DNA of 64,000 bases from Porticoccaceae bacterium. Its GTDB lineage: Bacteria; Pseudomonadota; Gammaproteobacteria; Pseudomonadales; Porticoccaceae. The DNA lies in contig JAJFKC010000010.1 of the NCBI GenBank assembly GCA_021773435.1, positions 1 to 64,000 on the forward strand, read 5' to 3'. This document shows, piece after piece, positions 7,213 to 16,644 of this stretch; the first letter of the stretch is position 1, and each line of letters begins with the position of its first letter. Made by a program: the position numbers and the translations under genes. Below the pieces are notes generated by a model. The model searched no databases. It saw only the letters and a program-made list of their open reading frames with translations, and had not been told where the DNA came from.

Positions 7213-8913
7213 ATGGAATTCCTTGCCGGCTCTGCTGCTGCGGATCTAAAACTAGCTCGTTCCACGCTGGGTGAGATCAGTCCACTGATCGAAGCCGCAT
7301 TGTTCCACTTAAACAATGAATGCAGTATTGATGGCCGTTTGTCTCCGGCGCTGCTCGATGAGCATCAACTGGCAAGCTACGATATTTCTTTTTGTGTAGC
7401 TGAGCAAACCGCTTCGCGTAATTTGCTTGATTACGCCGCAGAGGTGGTTGAGCAGGACGGACTTGCTGCCTGGGTAGCCTGCCAGTTTGTAGCGGAGTCC
7501 ACTAAATCCATTATCGCCCGGCTGAGCAGTCGACCAGCGGACTACGGGCTAAGCCGTAAAACTGTCGCGGTGGCGCTGGAGAAAAGTGACGCCTCGGGAT
7601 TGGCAGATTTTTATCTGGCCAGTGTGCGGATGGCAGCACTCGGCGCAAAATTGATTAGCCGCGAGGGTGACTATCTGCCCGCTAATCTCGATGAAGAAAA
7701 ACTCATTATTCGCGATACTTTCCGTCGTTTTGCTACCGATGTGGTTATGCCCCTGGCGGAAGATATCCACCGCCAGGATCTGGATGTACCCGAAGAAATT
7801 CTCCAGCCCCTGCGCGAAATGGGCTGCTTCGGTATCTCCATCCCCGAACGCTTTGGTGGTCTTCAGCCTGATAACGGCGATGACAGTCTGTTTATGATTC
7901 TCGTCACCGAAGAGCTTAGTCGTGGTTCGCTGGGAGCGGCGGGGAGTTTGATTACTCGACCAGAAATTCTCGCCCGCGCAGTAGTGAGCGGCGGTACGGA
8001 AGCTCAGAAAAAACACTGGCTGCCTAAAATCGCTAGTGGTGGAAACCTGGTGGCCATCGCGTTGACGGAACCTGATTACGGTTCCGACCTGGCATCGGCA
8101 AAACTTAAAGCCACGAAAACCGACGGCGGTTGGCTGCTTAATGGCGCTAAAACCTGGTGTACTTTTGCGGGATCGGCATCGGTGATGTTGACGCTAGCGC
8201 GCACTGGCGTAGAGAGTGATGGTTATAAAGGCCTGAGCTTTTTCCTGGTCGAAAAGCCGCGCACAGAAGGCCACGAATTTGATGTCGCCCAGGACGATGG
8301 TGGCAAATTAATTGGCAAGGCGATTCCAACTCTGGGTTATCGAGGCATGCATTCCTTCGATGTCAGCTTTGACGATTATTTTGTTGCTGATGCCAATTTG
8401 GTGGGCGAAGAGTCAGGTATTGGTAAAGGTTTTTACTATGCCATGGCGGGTCTAACCGGCGGCCGTATGCAAACATCAGCCCGCGCGGCAGGCATCATGC
8501 AGGCCGCCTGTGAGAAGGCGACGAGCTACGCTAAAGATCGTAAAGTCTTTGCGCAGCCAGTTGCTGATTATCAACTGACTTTGGTAAAACTCAGCCGCAT
8601 GATTACTACGCTGTTGGCCTCTCGCCAATTTAGTTATGAAGTCGCTCGCGAAGTCGATGCCGGTGGCGGCAAGATGGAAGCTAGCCTGGTGAAATTATTC
8701 GCCTGTCGGTCTGCGGAATGGGTGACCCGCGAGGCACTGCAAATTCATGGCGGTATGGGTTATGCCGAAGAGGTGCCAGTAAGTCGTTATTTTGTCGATG
8801 CCCGGGTGCTGTCAATATTTGAGGGTGCTGAGGAAACCCTGGCTCTCAAGGTTATTTCCAGAGAGTTGATTGCTAATGCCCGTGCTGAACAAGCACAGGC
8901 GGTCGTTGGGTAA
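7213..8913 (+). CDS. Long acyl-CoA dehydrogenase with N-terminal extension (methylsuccinyl-CoA dehydrogenase-like)
   Basis: A 566-residue FAD-dependent acyl-CoA dehydrogenase. A helical extension of about 160 residues precedes the usual core. The core has ALTEPDYGSDLAS, LNGAKTWCTFA and, near the C-terminus, QIHGGMGYAEEVPVSRYF followed by SIFEGAEETLAL. Glu537 falls at the usual catalytic-base position. The extended length resembles (2S)-methylsuccinyl-CoA dehydrogenase of the ethylmalonyl-CoA pathway (about 550 residues). No other gene of that pathway is here, so a branched acyl-CoA substrate of the local pathway is likelier. AGGAGA lies before the ATG. Confidence 0.8.
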   Translation: MEFLAGSAAADLKLARSTLGEISPLIEAALFHLNNECSIDGRLSPALLDEHQLASYDISFCVAEQTASRNLLDYAAEVVEQDGLAAWVACQFVAESTKSIIARLSSRPADYGLSRKTVAVALEKSDASGLADFYLASVRMAALGAKLISREGDYLPANLDEEKLIIRDTFRRFATDVVMPLAEDIHRQDLDVPEEILQPLREMGCFGISIPERFGGLQPDNGDDSLFMILVTEELSRGSLGAAGSLITRPEILARAVVSGGTEAQKKHWLPKIASGGNLVAIALTEPDYGSDLASAKLKATKTDGGWLLNGAKTWCTFAGSASVMLTLARTGVESDGYKGLSFFLVEKPRTEGHEFDVAQDDGGKLIGKAIPTLGYRGMHSFDVSFDDYFVADANLVGEESGIGKGFYYAMAGLTGGRMQTSARAAGIMQAACEKATSYAKDRKVFAQPVADYQLTLVKLSRMITTLLASRQFSYEVAREVDAGGGKMEASLVKLFACRSAEWVTREALQIHGGMGYAEEVPVSRYFVDARVLSIFEGAEETLALKVISRELIANARAEQAQAVVG

Positions 8914-8992
8914 TATAGATTATTCCAGGCCATCTCATTTGTTATAAAGTTTAACTTCACCAGCCAAAACAGCTAAAAGAGGAAAGCGAGTC

Positions 8993-9886
8993 ATGAGTGA
9001 AACCAAACATCTGGCCGATAAAGCCATTCTTGTTACGGGTTCCGGGCGCGGCATTGGCCGTACCATTGCATTGGAAGTGGCTAAAGCCGGTGGCAATGTG
9101 GTGGTTAACGATCTTGATCGCGATGTCGCGGAAGAAGTGGTTGCCGAGATAAAAGCTCTCGGCGTCGATGCGGTGGCCAATACTGATAGCGTGAGTGATT
9201 GGGAAGGCGCTAATAAAATGGTCACTCAGGCGGTCGATAATTTTGGCAAAATTAGCGGCGTTATCAACAACGCTGGCAACCTGCGCGATGTGATCTTTCA
9301 TAAAATGACTCAGGAAGACTGGGATATGGTGATCAACGTTCACCTGAAAGGCAGCTTTAATGTCAGTCGCGCGGCGGCCACCCATTTTCGAAATCAGGAG
9401 GCCGGCGTTTGTGTCCATATGACTTCTACATCCGGTTTGATTGGTAACTTTGGTCAGGCTAACTATTCGGCGGCGAAGGCGGGTATCGCTGCACTGTCAA
9501 AATCTATCGCACTGGATATGCAGCGTTATAATGTGCGCTCCAACTGTATTGCACCTTTTGCCTGGAGTCGTATGACCGCTTCTATTCCGGCCGATACCCC
9601 CGATCAAATTGAGCGCGTTGAACTATTAAAAAAGATGGTGCCAGAGAAAGTCGGCATTGTTGCTGCCGCCCTGTGTAGCGACAAAGCAGCACACATTACC
9701 GGCCAGATATTTGCCGTGCGTATGAATGAAATCTTTTTGATGAGTCAGTCTCGTCCCGTGCGATCTACCCATTGCGGTGATGGCTGGACGATTGACAGCA
9801 TTTTCGAAACGGCTATGCCGCAGCTGGAAAGCCACTTTTACAAGCTGGATCGCTCCCAGGATGTGTTTACCTGGGATCCCGTGTGA
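8993..9886 (+). CDS. Short-chain dehydrogenase (multifunctional-enzyme-type 3-hydroxyacyl-CoA dehydrogenase)
   Basis: A 297-residue SDR. The cofactor motif TGSGRGIG is at residues 15-22, INNAG is present, and the catalytic triad is Ser145, Tyr158 (NYSAAK) and Lys162. The overall sequence resembles the dehydrogenase part of peroxisomal multifunctional enzyme 2 (for example VINVHLKGSFNVSRAA and SNCIAPFAWSRMT), which oxidises 3-hydroxyacyl-CoA in beta-oxidation of branched or steroid side chains. It follows the long acyl-CoA dehydrogenase and precedes a CoA transferase on the same strand, consistent with one operon. AGAGGAAAG precedes the ATG. Confidence 0.85.
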   Translation: MSETKHLADKAILVTGSGRGIGRTIALEVAKAGGNVVVNDLDRDVAEEVVAEIKALGVDAVANTDSVSDWEGANKMVTQAVDNFGKISGVINNAGNLRDVIFHKMTQEDWDMVINVHLKGSFNVSRAAATHFRNQEAGVCVHMTSTSGLIGNFGQANYSAAKAGIAALSKSIALDMQRYNVRSNCIAPFAWSRMTASIPADTPDQIERVELLKKMVPEKVGIVAAALCSDKAAHITGQIFAVRMNEIFLMSQSRPVRSTHCGDGWTIDSIFETAMPQLESHFYKLDRSQDVFTWDPV

Positions 9887-9926
9887 CTGTAGCTACATCG
9901 TTGTCTAAACCTGACAGGGCTTAAAA

Positions 9927-11138
9927 ATGGAAAATATTCTGTCGGGAATGCGCGTGGTCGAGGGCGCGGCCTTTATCGCAGCTCCTTCAGGTGCCATGAC
10001 CCTCGCTCAACTGGGTGCTGATGTTATTCGTTTCGATTTGATTGGTGGCGGCCTCGACTACCGCCGCTGGCCTGTGGATAAGAATAACGAGAGTTTGTTC
10101 TGGGCGGGAATGAATAAGGGCAAGCGATCCATTGCGGTAGATTTCCGTAAGGCCGAAGGTCAGGAGATTCTCACCCGGTTAATCACAGCACCCGGCGAAG
10201 ATGCGGGATTGTTCCTCACCAACTTTCCGGCACGAGGCTGGTTAGCCGACGAAAACCTGCGTAAAAATTGCAGTGATCTTATTTATATGAATCTCACCGG
10301 TGATCGTCACGGCGGCTCAGCGGTAGATTACACCGTAAATTGCCAGGTGGGTTTTACACATATGACTGGTGATTCCCAGGAACCGGTGAATCACGTACTT
10401 GCAGCGTGGGATGTGATTACGGGTCAGACCTTAGCCCTTGGCCTGCTAGCAGCAGAGCGCCATCGCCGCATTACCGGTAAAGGCCAGATGATCAAACTGG
10501 CTCTGGCTGATGTGGCTTTAGCCACGCTGGGCAATCTCGGCTTTATCGCGGAGGCCCAGGTTAACGGTGAGGAGCGCGAGGCCTACGGCAATTATCTATT
10601 CGGCGCTTACGGCAAAGATTTTGTCACCGCCGATGGTCAGCGAGTGATGATTGTCGGCCTCACCGGTAGTCAGTGGCGCGGCATTGTCAAATCTACTGGT
10701 CTCGATGATCAGTTTGATCAATTAGGTGAGCGCCTCGGTCTGGATTTAAAGCGGGAAGGGGATCGCTTCCGCGCCCGTGAAGAAATCAGTCTATTGCTCG
10801 CGCCATGGTTTGCGGCAAATAATTTTAAAGATGTTCAGGCTCGGTTTGATAGCAATGGCGTTTGCTGGGGTAAATATCAAAGTGTCGCTGAACTGGTTGC
10901 CAATGATAAAGAGTGTTCAACCGATAATCCCTTGTTTGAAAACGTCGAACAGCCAGGTATCGGTAGTTATCTGATGCCTTCAAGTCCGTTGCAGTTTGGC
11001 GAGTTCGCTCGGCAGGCGGTTCGACCCGCGCCCAGAGTGGGTCAGCATACCGACCAAATTCTTGCCGATGACCTGGGGATGAGTAGCGTGGAAATTGGTA
11101 AGTTGCATGACGCTAATATCGTGGCGGGAGCAGATTAG
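9927..11138 (+). CDS. Class III (CaiB/BaiF) CoA transferase
   Basis: A 403-residue family III CoA transferase. The N-terminus (MRVVEGAAFIAAPSGAMTLAQLGADVIRF) and FRKAEGQEILTRLI are typical. Asp162 in AAWDVITGQ is the likely catalytic aspartate that carries the acyl/CoA intermediate. The AHP-type glycine loop is poorly conserved. These enzymes move CoA from a donor acyl-CoA to a carboxylic acid, or racemise 2-methylacyl-CoA. Here the enzyme could activate or epimerise a pathway acid. The ribosome-binding site is weak. It lies 40 bp after the SDR gene and is likely co-transcribed with it. Confidence 0.85.
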   Translation: MENILSGMRVVEGAAFIAAPSGAMTLAQLGADVIRFDLIGGGLDYRRWPVDKNNESLFWAGMNKGKRSIAVDFRKAEGQEILTRLITAPGEDAGLFLTNFPARGWLADENLRKNCSDLIYMNLTGDRHGGSAVDYTVNCQVGFTHMTGDSQEPVNHVLAAWDVITGQTLALGLLAAERHRRITGKGQMIKLALADVALATLGNLGFIAEAQVNGEEREAYGNYLFGAYGKDFVTADGQRVMIVGLTGSQWRGIVKSTGLDDQFDQLGERLGLDLKREGDRFRAREEISLLLAPWFAANNFKDVQARFDSNGVCWGKYQSVAELVANDKECSTDNPLFENVEQPGIGSYLMPSSPLQFGEFARQAVRPAPRVGQHTDQILADDLGMSSVEIGKLHDANIVAGAD

Positions 11139-11586
11139 CAAGCGTCTGGTGAGTGCATCGTCTATTTGGCTGTCATGCATAAAGATTACAAAGGTGATTG
11201 TAAGCGGCCTGGATTAAAGTAGTTGCCGCGTAGATGGCTGGTCAATATGATGTCAGTCCGGGATTTGGGCGCTCAGCTTGAAATGGCTGATCTAGTCAAC
11301 AATTGAGGGTCGCCGATTTGGCGCCAGACAAATTTTTTTGATCTATGCCTGATGGGCTTGGGTGATCAGAAACTTGGGTGATCAGAAACCTGGGTAATCA
11401 AATGTGATCAGTGAGGGTCTTCAGCAATCAAGTGGGAGTGGGGTGTGTAGCTATTTTAGGGTTAATATAAATTATATACTTAAAAAACATGGTATTAGAG
11501 ATAGTATTTAATGTAAATAGTAACTAATGATTTATGGGTATCAATACCCGCGATGCATTTTTAACATCTTTCAGGAGTAGGTAAGT
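11139..11586. other. Intergenic region with 16-bp tandem repeats
   Basis: 448 bp without a credible gene. It holds the three-copy repeat at 11357-11404 and an AT-rich stretch (about 11455-11530) that could contain the promoter of the following esterase gene. No exact promoter boxes are claimed. Confidence 0.5.
11357..11404. repeat. Three 16-bp tandem repeats
   Basis: CTTGGGTGATCAGAAA at 11357-11372 is repeated exactly at 11373-11388, and a diverged third copy follows at 11389-11404. Each exact unit contains the palindrome TGATCA. Confidence 0.8.
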
Positions 11587-12498
11587 ATGGCAAGCCAACA
11601 CGCTCAGGCAATCGTTGATTTATATAAAGGTTGGTCGGTTGAACTCGGCGCAAATAGTGATATGTCTCTAGATGAGATACGGGAATTGTTCGACCACTGG
11701 GGCGATCTCACCAGTGAGCCTGACGGCGTGGAGTTTCACATGGCAACCATCGCAGGTGTGCCCGGGGTATGGGCGACGCCAGAGGGTGCAGATAAAAGCC
11801 GCGTGGTGATCTGCTGTCATGGTGGTGGTTTTTCTGTTGGATCTTCTGAGAGCCACAAAAAAATGTACGGGCACCTGGCGAAAGCTGTGGGTTGTCCAAG
11901 CTTTACCATGGATTACAGTCGCGCACCTGAGAACCCTCATCCTGGTATTGTCGAAGAGGCCGTCGGGGTTTACGCGCAATTACTGGAGCAGGGCTTTAAG
12001 CCAGAAAATATTGCTACCACCGGGGATTCTGCTGGCGGTAACCTGTGCACGACGATGATTTTATATGCACGGCAAAAGGGCTATCCGTTGCCCGCATGCT
12101 GCGCGCCTCTGTCGCCCTGGTATGACATGGAAGGTAAGGGCGAGACTCTGATTACGAATGCGGATACGGATGCCCTGGTGGGTGGTGATTTGCTGGCTGG
12201 TATGGTCGCTGCTTTTCTTGGCGAACATGGCTCGCCGACCGATCCGCTGACCAACCCTTTGTACGCTGATGTAGTAGGCTTTCCGCCGACTTTAATTCAG
12301 GCCGGTGGGGACGAGGGATTGTTGGATGACAGTCGACGTTTTTACGACCAGGCCAAAGCAGCAGGTGTTGACGTCGAGCTACAGGTCTTTCCTGAAATGC
12401 AGCATGTATTTCAGTTTATGGCCGGTAATGCGCCAGAGGCAGATGATGCTATTCAAAAACTGGCAGACTTTATGAGACCTCGTCTGGGACTTACATAA
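11587..12498 (+). CDS. Hormone-sensitive-lipase family esterase (alpha/beta hydrolase)
   Basis: A 303-residue alpha/beta hydrolase. The oxyanion motif HGGGFSVGS starts at His78. The nucleophile is Ser148 in GDSAGGN. The acid is probably in AGGDEGLLDDS, and His273 (MQHVFQF) completes the triad. HSL-family enzymes hydrolyse short acyl esters. Near Baeyer-Villiger monooxygenases, such an enzyme could split the ester or lactone they form. This is inferred from context. There is no signal peptide, so it is cytoplasmic. CAGGAG precedes the ATG. The aldehyde dehydrogenase follows 90 bp later. Confidence 0.88.
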   Translation: MASQHAQAIVDLYKGWSVELGANSDMSLDEIRELFDHWGDLTSEPDGVEFHMATIAGVPGVWATPEGADKSRVVICCHGGGFSVGSSESHKKMYGHLAKAVGCPSFTMDYSRAPENPHPGIVEEAVGVYAQLLEQGFKPENIATTGDSAGGNLCTTMILYARQKGYPLPACCAPLSPWYDMEGKGETLITNADTDALVGGDLLAGMVAAFLGEHGSPTDPLTNPLYADVVGFPPTLIQAGGDEGLLDDSRRFYDQAKAAGVDVELQVFPEMQHVFQFMAGNAPEADDAIQKLADFMRPRLGLT

Positions 12499-12587
12499 TC
12501 GGGATTTGAAAAATCGGTTCGCATTACCAGGGGGTTCACTAGAATTTTTGTTTACATAAACATTCTCCACAAAAAAGGGTTTACGAA

Positions 12588-14015
12588 ATGATCGAATATA
12601 AAAAACTATATATTGACGGCCAGTGGGTCGATTCATCCGGTGATGGCATCAGCCATCTGGTTAACCCCGCAACTGAAGAAGTGTTTGCGACAGTGCCGAT
12701 GGCATTACCAGAAGACGTCGATAAAGCTACGCGGGCAGCGCGTCGGGCGTTTATCCCCTGGTCTCAAACGCCGTCGGCGGAACGCAAAGCCTATATTCAG
12801 GCTATTTGTGAAAAGCTCACCGAACGCAAGGACGAGCTAGCTTCCTGCATCAGTCAGGAAATGGGCATCCCAGTGCATTTTTCCATGGGTATTCAGGTCA
12901 TGGGCCCGATTTCCGGGCTGGAAATTTTTGCCAATTTAACTGAAACCATGGATGAGGTCACCGAGCATGAAGGCGGTTATATAACCATTAAAGAAGCAGC
13001 GGGGGTGTGTTCATTTATTACCCCGTGGAATTTCCCGCTGTTCCAGGTTATTGCCAAAGTTGGCCCGGCCCTGGCTGCGGGTTGCACCTGTATTCTCAAA
13101 CCCAGTGAGCAAACGCCCTTAGCGACCTTTATTTTTGCAGAAGTATGTGAACAGGTAGGTTTGCCGGCGGGAGTGTTTAACCTGGTTACCGGTAAAGGCT
13201 CAGTAATTGGTGACACCTTAAGTTCTCACCCCGAAATAGATCTGGTGTCATTCACCGGTTCCACCGAGGTGGGTATTGATATCGCCAAATCTGCCGCTGG
13301 ATCGGTGAAGCGTGTTTGTCAGGAACTGGGCGGCAAATCGCCCTTTATCATTGCTGAGGATGCTCCAGTCGCCAAAGCGGTTAAATATGTGATTAAAGAT
13401 TCCATGTTTAATTCAGGACAGATGTGTGTCCAGTTGAGTCGTATTCTGGTTCACGAGTCCCAATACGAAGAAGCTCTGGAAGTCGCTAAAACCGTAGCCG
13501 ATTCTCTGGTGGTAGGCGACCCAACCGATAAAGGTACTTTCCTCGGCCCACTCAGCTCCATGCAAGCGAGAGATAGTGTCGTGCGTTATATCGAAAAAGG
13601 CCTGGCCGAAGGCGCTCGTCTGGTAGCCGGTGGGCCTGAGCGGCCTGACGGTCTCGACAAAGGCGCTTATGTGAGGCCGACCATTTTGGGTGATGTCAAT
13701 AATGATATGGCCGTGGCTCGAGAAGAAATCTTCGGCCCGGTGCTGTGTTTTATTCCCTACAAAGACGAAGCGGATGCCATCGCCATTGCTAATGACACCG
13801 ACTTTGGCCTGTCCAGTGGTCTGTGGGCTGAAGACAAAGCGACTCAAATGCGTATTGCCAGGCAGCTCCGTGCAGGTCAGGTGAAGGTCAATGGTCCGGC
13901 CTTTAGTTTTGCTGCTCCCTTTGGTGGCTACAAAATGTCCGGCAATGGTCGGGAGTGGGGTGCATCCGGGCTGGTTGAGTACACGGAAGAAAAAGCTATT
14001 CTGACTGGTCGGTAG
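12588..14015 (+). CDS. NAD(P)-dependent aldehyde dehydrogenase
   Basis: A 475-residue enzyme of the usual ALDH length. The nucleophile is Cys280 in FNSGQMCVQ, the general base is the Glu in CQELGGKSPF, and the substrate/cofactor loop ITPWNFPL and FTGSTEVG are present. It oxidises an aldehyde to an acid. Next to an esterase and monooxygenases it could oxidise an aldehyde derived from the alcohol half of a cleaved ester before CoA activation. The substrate is not predictable. It is followed by a strong hairpin at 14103-14154. Confidence 0.9.
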   Translation: MIEYKKLYIDGQWVDSSGDGISHLVNPATEEVFATVPMALPEDVDKATRAARRAFIPWSQTPSAERKAYIQAICEKLTERKDELASCISQEMGIPVHFSMGIQVMGPISGLEIFANLTETMDEVTEHEGGYITIKEAAGVCSFITPWNFPLFQVIAKVGPALAAGCTCILKPSEQTPLATFIFAEVCEQVGLPAGVFNLVTGKGSVIGDTLSSHPEIDLVSFTGSTEVGIDIAKSAAGSVKRVCQELGGKSPFIIAEDAPVAKAVKYVIKDSMFNSGQMCVQLSRILVHESQYEEALEVAKTVADSLVVGDPTDKGTFLGPLSSMQARDSVVRYIEKGLAEGARLVAGGPERPDGLDKGAYVRPTILGDVNNDMAVAREEIFGPVLCFIPYKDEADAIAIANDTDFGLSSGLWAEDKATQMRIARQLRAGQVKVNGPAFSFAAPFGGYKMSGNGREWGASGLVEYTEEKAILTGR

Positions 14016-14102
14016 CGATTGCTCTACTGCGATAGCATCTGTACTCGCGTAATCGACAAGTCTCGCCAAAAGCAGTTGTAATCAGCAAGCGGATGGTTTG
14101 AT

Positions 14103-14154
14103 ACCCCAATCATTGCTACGAAAGCAGTAAAGCTTTCGTAGCAATGATTGGGGT
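14103..14154. terminator. 23-bp perfect inverted repeat, possible terminator
   Basis: The arms 14103-14125 and 14132-14154 are perfectly complementary over 23 bp, with a six-base loop (AGTAAA). The stem contains AATCATTGCTACG. Only three T follow it, so it is not a textbook rho-independent terminator, but its place 87 bp after the aldehyde dehydrogenase stop and before the next gene suits a terminator or attenuator. Confidence 0.5.
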
Positions 14155-14250
14155 TTCTAGCATCTGTCAGCCCTTCAGTATTATTTGGGGGCAAAGCAAC
14201 AAATTATTACTCTGTAATTGATCTGTTTTGAATAAAAGGAGATACCCGCT

Positions 14251-15411
14251 ATGTCGGTCACCCGATTTAGATTTCCCTATGTGGAGATGCCTGAAGTCGC
14301 AACCGAGTTAAGGGTTGAGGTTAGGGAGTTCCTCGCAGAGCAGCGGGCAAACGGTGGCTTTGTGCCCATGGCCGATTGCTGGGCTTCCGGTATGAGCGCC
14401 GAGTTTAGTCGCAAGGTTGGGCAGCGTGGCTGGCTGGGCATGACCTGGGATAAACAATACGGTGGTCATGGTCGTAGCTTTCTTGAGCGCTACGTGGTCA
14501 CTGAAGAGATGCTCGCTGCGGGCGCGCCGGTCATGGCCCACTGGATTGCCGACCGACAGAGTGGCCCACAAATTATCAAGAACGCTCAGCCCCATGTGCG
14601 CGATCATATTATTCCACGCATTGTTGCTGGTGAATGCTTTTGCGCCATTGGTATGAGCGAGCCTAATACCGGCTCTGATCTGGCATCCGTTGCGACCAAA
14701 GCCGAGAAGGTAGATGGTGGTTGGAAGGTTAACGGCACGAAACTCTGGTCTACAGGTGCCCACGGCGGCGATTACATGATTACGCTATTGCGTACTTCGC
14801 CAGTTGATACCAATGCTCGGCATGAAGGTTTGTCGCAATTTATTATCGACCTCAAGTCACCGGGTGTTGGGGTGCGTGGTATCGCTGATATTGGTGGCCA
14901 GGTTCACTTTAACGAGACTCAGTTTGAAGATGTGTTTGTGCCAGATGATTATGTCCTGGGAAAAGTCGGCGGCGGCTGGAAAATGGTGGTCGGTGAGCTG
15001 GCGCTGGAACGTTCCGGCCCCGAACGTTTTTTAAGCTCGTTTATTGTTTTCCAGGAGGCCATGAAAGTGCTGGTGAATAATCCCGCAGATAAGACTAAAG
15101 AGGTATTGGGCCAGGTCGTCGCGAAGATCAAAACCCTGCGCCGTATGTCTCTGGGTATTGCGGGTCTTTTACAGGAAGGCGCGTCACCAGAAATGGAAGC
15201 GGCTTTGGTCAAAGATATGAGCACCAATTTCGAACGGGAGCTGCTCGAAAAAATCCGCTCGGTATTGCCCCAGCATGCCCTGGTCTCGCTGGATAGTTTA
15301 ACCGCGAACCTGTTGCGAGAGGGCATATTGCGAGTGCCTTCATCGACCCTCAGAGGCGGTACCAACGAAGTCCTTAAAGGGATGATCGCCCGGCAACTGG
15401 GTATGAGATAG
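14251..15411 (+). CDS. Acyl-CoA dehydrogenase, probable subunit of a heteromeric enzyme
   Basis: A 386-residue acyl-CoA dehydrogenase of the type that ends in an LRGGTNEVLKGMIARQLG motif. It has the flavin/substrate segments GMSEPNTGSDLASV and VNGTKLWSTGAH. Proteins of this type often pair with a divergent partner encoded next door, as in the alpha2beta2 dehydrogenases of steroid side-chain catabolism (FadE28/FadE29-like). The next gene, 50 bp downstream, is such a partner. The acyl substrate is unknown. AAAGGAG precedes the ATG, so this start is well supported. Confidence 0.85.
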   Translation: MSVTRFRFPYVEMPEVATELRVEVREFLAEQRANGGFVPMADCWASGMSAEFSRKVGQRGWLGMTWDKQYGGHGRSFLERYVVTEEMLAAGAPVMAHWIADRQSGPQIIKNAQPHVRDHIIPRIVAGECFCAIGMSEPNTGSDLASVATKAEKVDGGWKVNGTKLWSTGAHGGDYMITLLRTSPVDTNARHEGLSQFIIDLKSPGVGVRGIADIGGQVHFNETQFEDVFVPDDYVLGKVGGGWKMVVGELALERSGPERFLSSFIVFQEAMKVLVNNPADKTKEVLGQVVAKIKTLRRMSLGIAGLLQEGASPEMEAALVKDMSTNFERELLEKIRSVLPQHALVSLDSLTANLLREGILRVPSSTLRGGTNEVLKGMIARQLGMR

Positions 15412-15460
15412 ACGGTGGTGGCAATGAGGGCCGCAGTTATGGGAAAAGGGGAGTAGCCGA

Positions 15461-16558
15461 ATGAGCGAAACAGACAATATTATTTTTGACACTGCCACCC
15501 GCATTTTTGATGACCTCAGCACCCCTGAAGTTATTAATGCAGCGGAACAGGGTGAGTGGCCTGAGGCGTTATGGCAGGCTATTGAAGAGTCTGGTTTGAC
15601 TTTGACCTGGATACCGGAAGCCAATGGTGGTGTCGGTGCCTCAATGCTTGATGGTTTTGCCGTTATTAAAGCGGCGGGTGGTGCGGCGTTGCCTGTGCCG
15701 CTGGCAGAAACGTTGATGGCCGGTTGGCTGCTAGCCAAAGGTGGCCTCGAAGTGGGCATGGAGCCAATGACGGTCGCCCTGTTAAGTGGCGGAGACAGGG
15801 GTGACCTAAACTGGGATGGTAGTTCACTGAGTGGAATAGCGCTAAGCGTGCCCCATGCACGCAACGCAAAATCTATTGTTGTGGTGGTAGACGATAGCGG
15901 TGATAAATCTCAGGTTCTTGAATTTGCACTTAACTCGTTGGCGGGTGGCTCGCTGGAGATTAGCCCCCATATTAATCTTGCCGGTGAACCCTGGGATACC
16001 CTGACCTTCAACAACGCTGTGCCGACACGCTGCGCAGATCTTGAAGATGGTACTGATGCTAGCAGCGCCGAAGCCCTTGGTGCATTGACACGTTGTGTGC
16101 AAGCCGCAGGTGCGATGAGCACTGCGCTTGAGCTGACTATTGAATACTCTATGGAGCGAGTGCAGTTTGGCCGGCCTATTGCCAAATTTCAGGCGCTGCA
16201 ACATTCGGTCGCGGCCTTTGCTGGGCAAGTGGCTGCGATCAACGCAGCGGCAGATTCCGCCGCCGAAGCAGTTACCTTTGCCAATGTAATTGATCACGCT
16301 GCCTGGATCGAAATAGCCACCGCGAAGACCCGTCTTGAAGAAGCTGTGAATACCGGCGCAGCTATCGCTCATCAGGTTCATGGCGCTATGGGCTTTACCT
16401 ATGAGCATCGCCTGCATCATCTGACGCGACGGCTTTGGAGCTGGCGTGATGAGTATGGCAGTGAATCCGTTTGGTCAGTTAGATTGGGTGAGGAAGTACT
16501 GCAATGGGGTGCCGAAGGCCTGTGGCCAAGCATTACTGCTGTGAGTGATCGGCGCTGA
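15461..16558 (+). CDS. Acyl-CoA dehydrogenase-like partner subunit
   Basis: A 365-residue divergent acyl-CoA dehydrogenase. The N-terminal half is short and loop-poor (SGLTLTWIPEANGGVGASMLDG), and the C-terminal flavin domain has YSMERVQFGRPIAKFQALQH and HQVHGAMGFTYEHRLHHLTRRL. It ends without the usual EGTxEI region, so the catalytic glutamate of ordinary enzymes is absent at that place. This matches the smaller or divergent subunit of alpha2beta2 dehydrogenases. Together with the preceding gene it probably forms one enzyme. GGGGAG precedes the ATG. Confidence 0.85.
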   Translation: MSETDNIIFDTATRIFDDLSTPEVINAAEQGEWPEALWQAIEESGLTLTWIPEANGGVGASMLDGFAVIKAAGGAALPVPLAETLMAGWLLAKGGLEVGMEPMTVALLSGGDRGDLNWDGSSLSGIALSVPHARNAKSIVVVVDDSGDKSQVLEFALNSLAGGSLEISPHINLAGEPWDTLTFNNAVPTRCADLEDGTDASSAEALGALTRCVQAAGAMSTALELTIEYSMERVQFGRPIAKFQALQHSVAAFAGQVAAINAAADSAAEAVTFANVIDHAAWIEIATAKTRLEEAVNTGAAIAHQVHGAMGFTYEHRLHHLTRRLWSWRDEYGSESVWSVRLGEEVLQWGAEGLWPSITAVSDRR

Positions 16559-16644
16559 GTTTTTATGCCTATAAAAACAAAATTTATTATATAAATCAAT
16601 ATATTATGTGTATTAGTTAAACTATTTAATTAAGAGGTTTGGTG

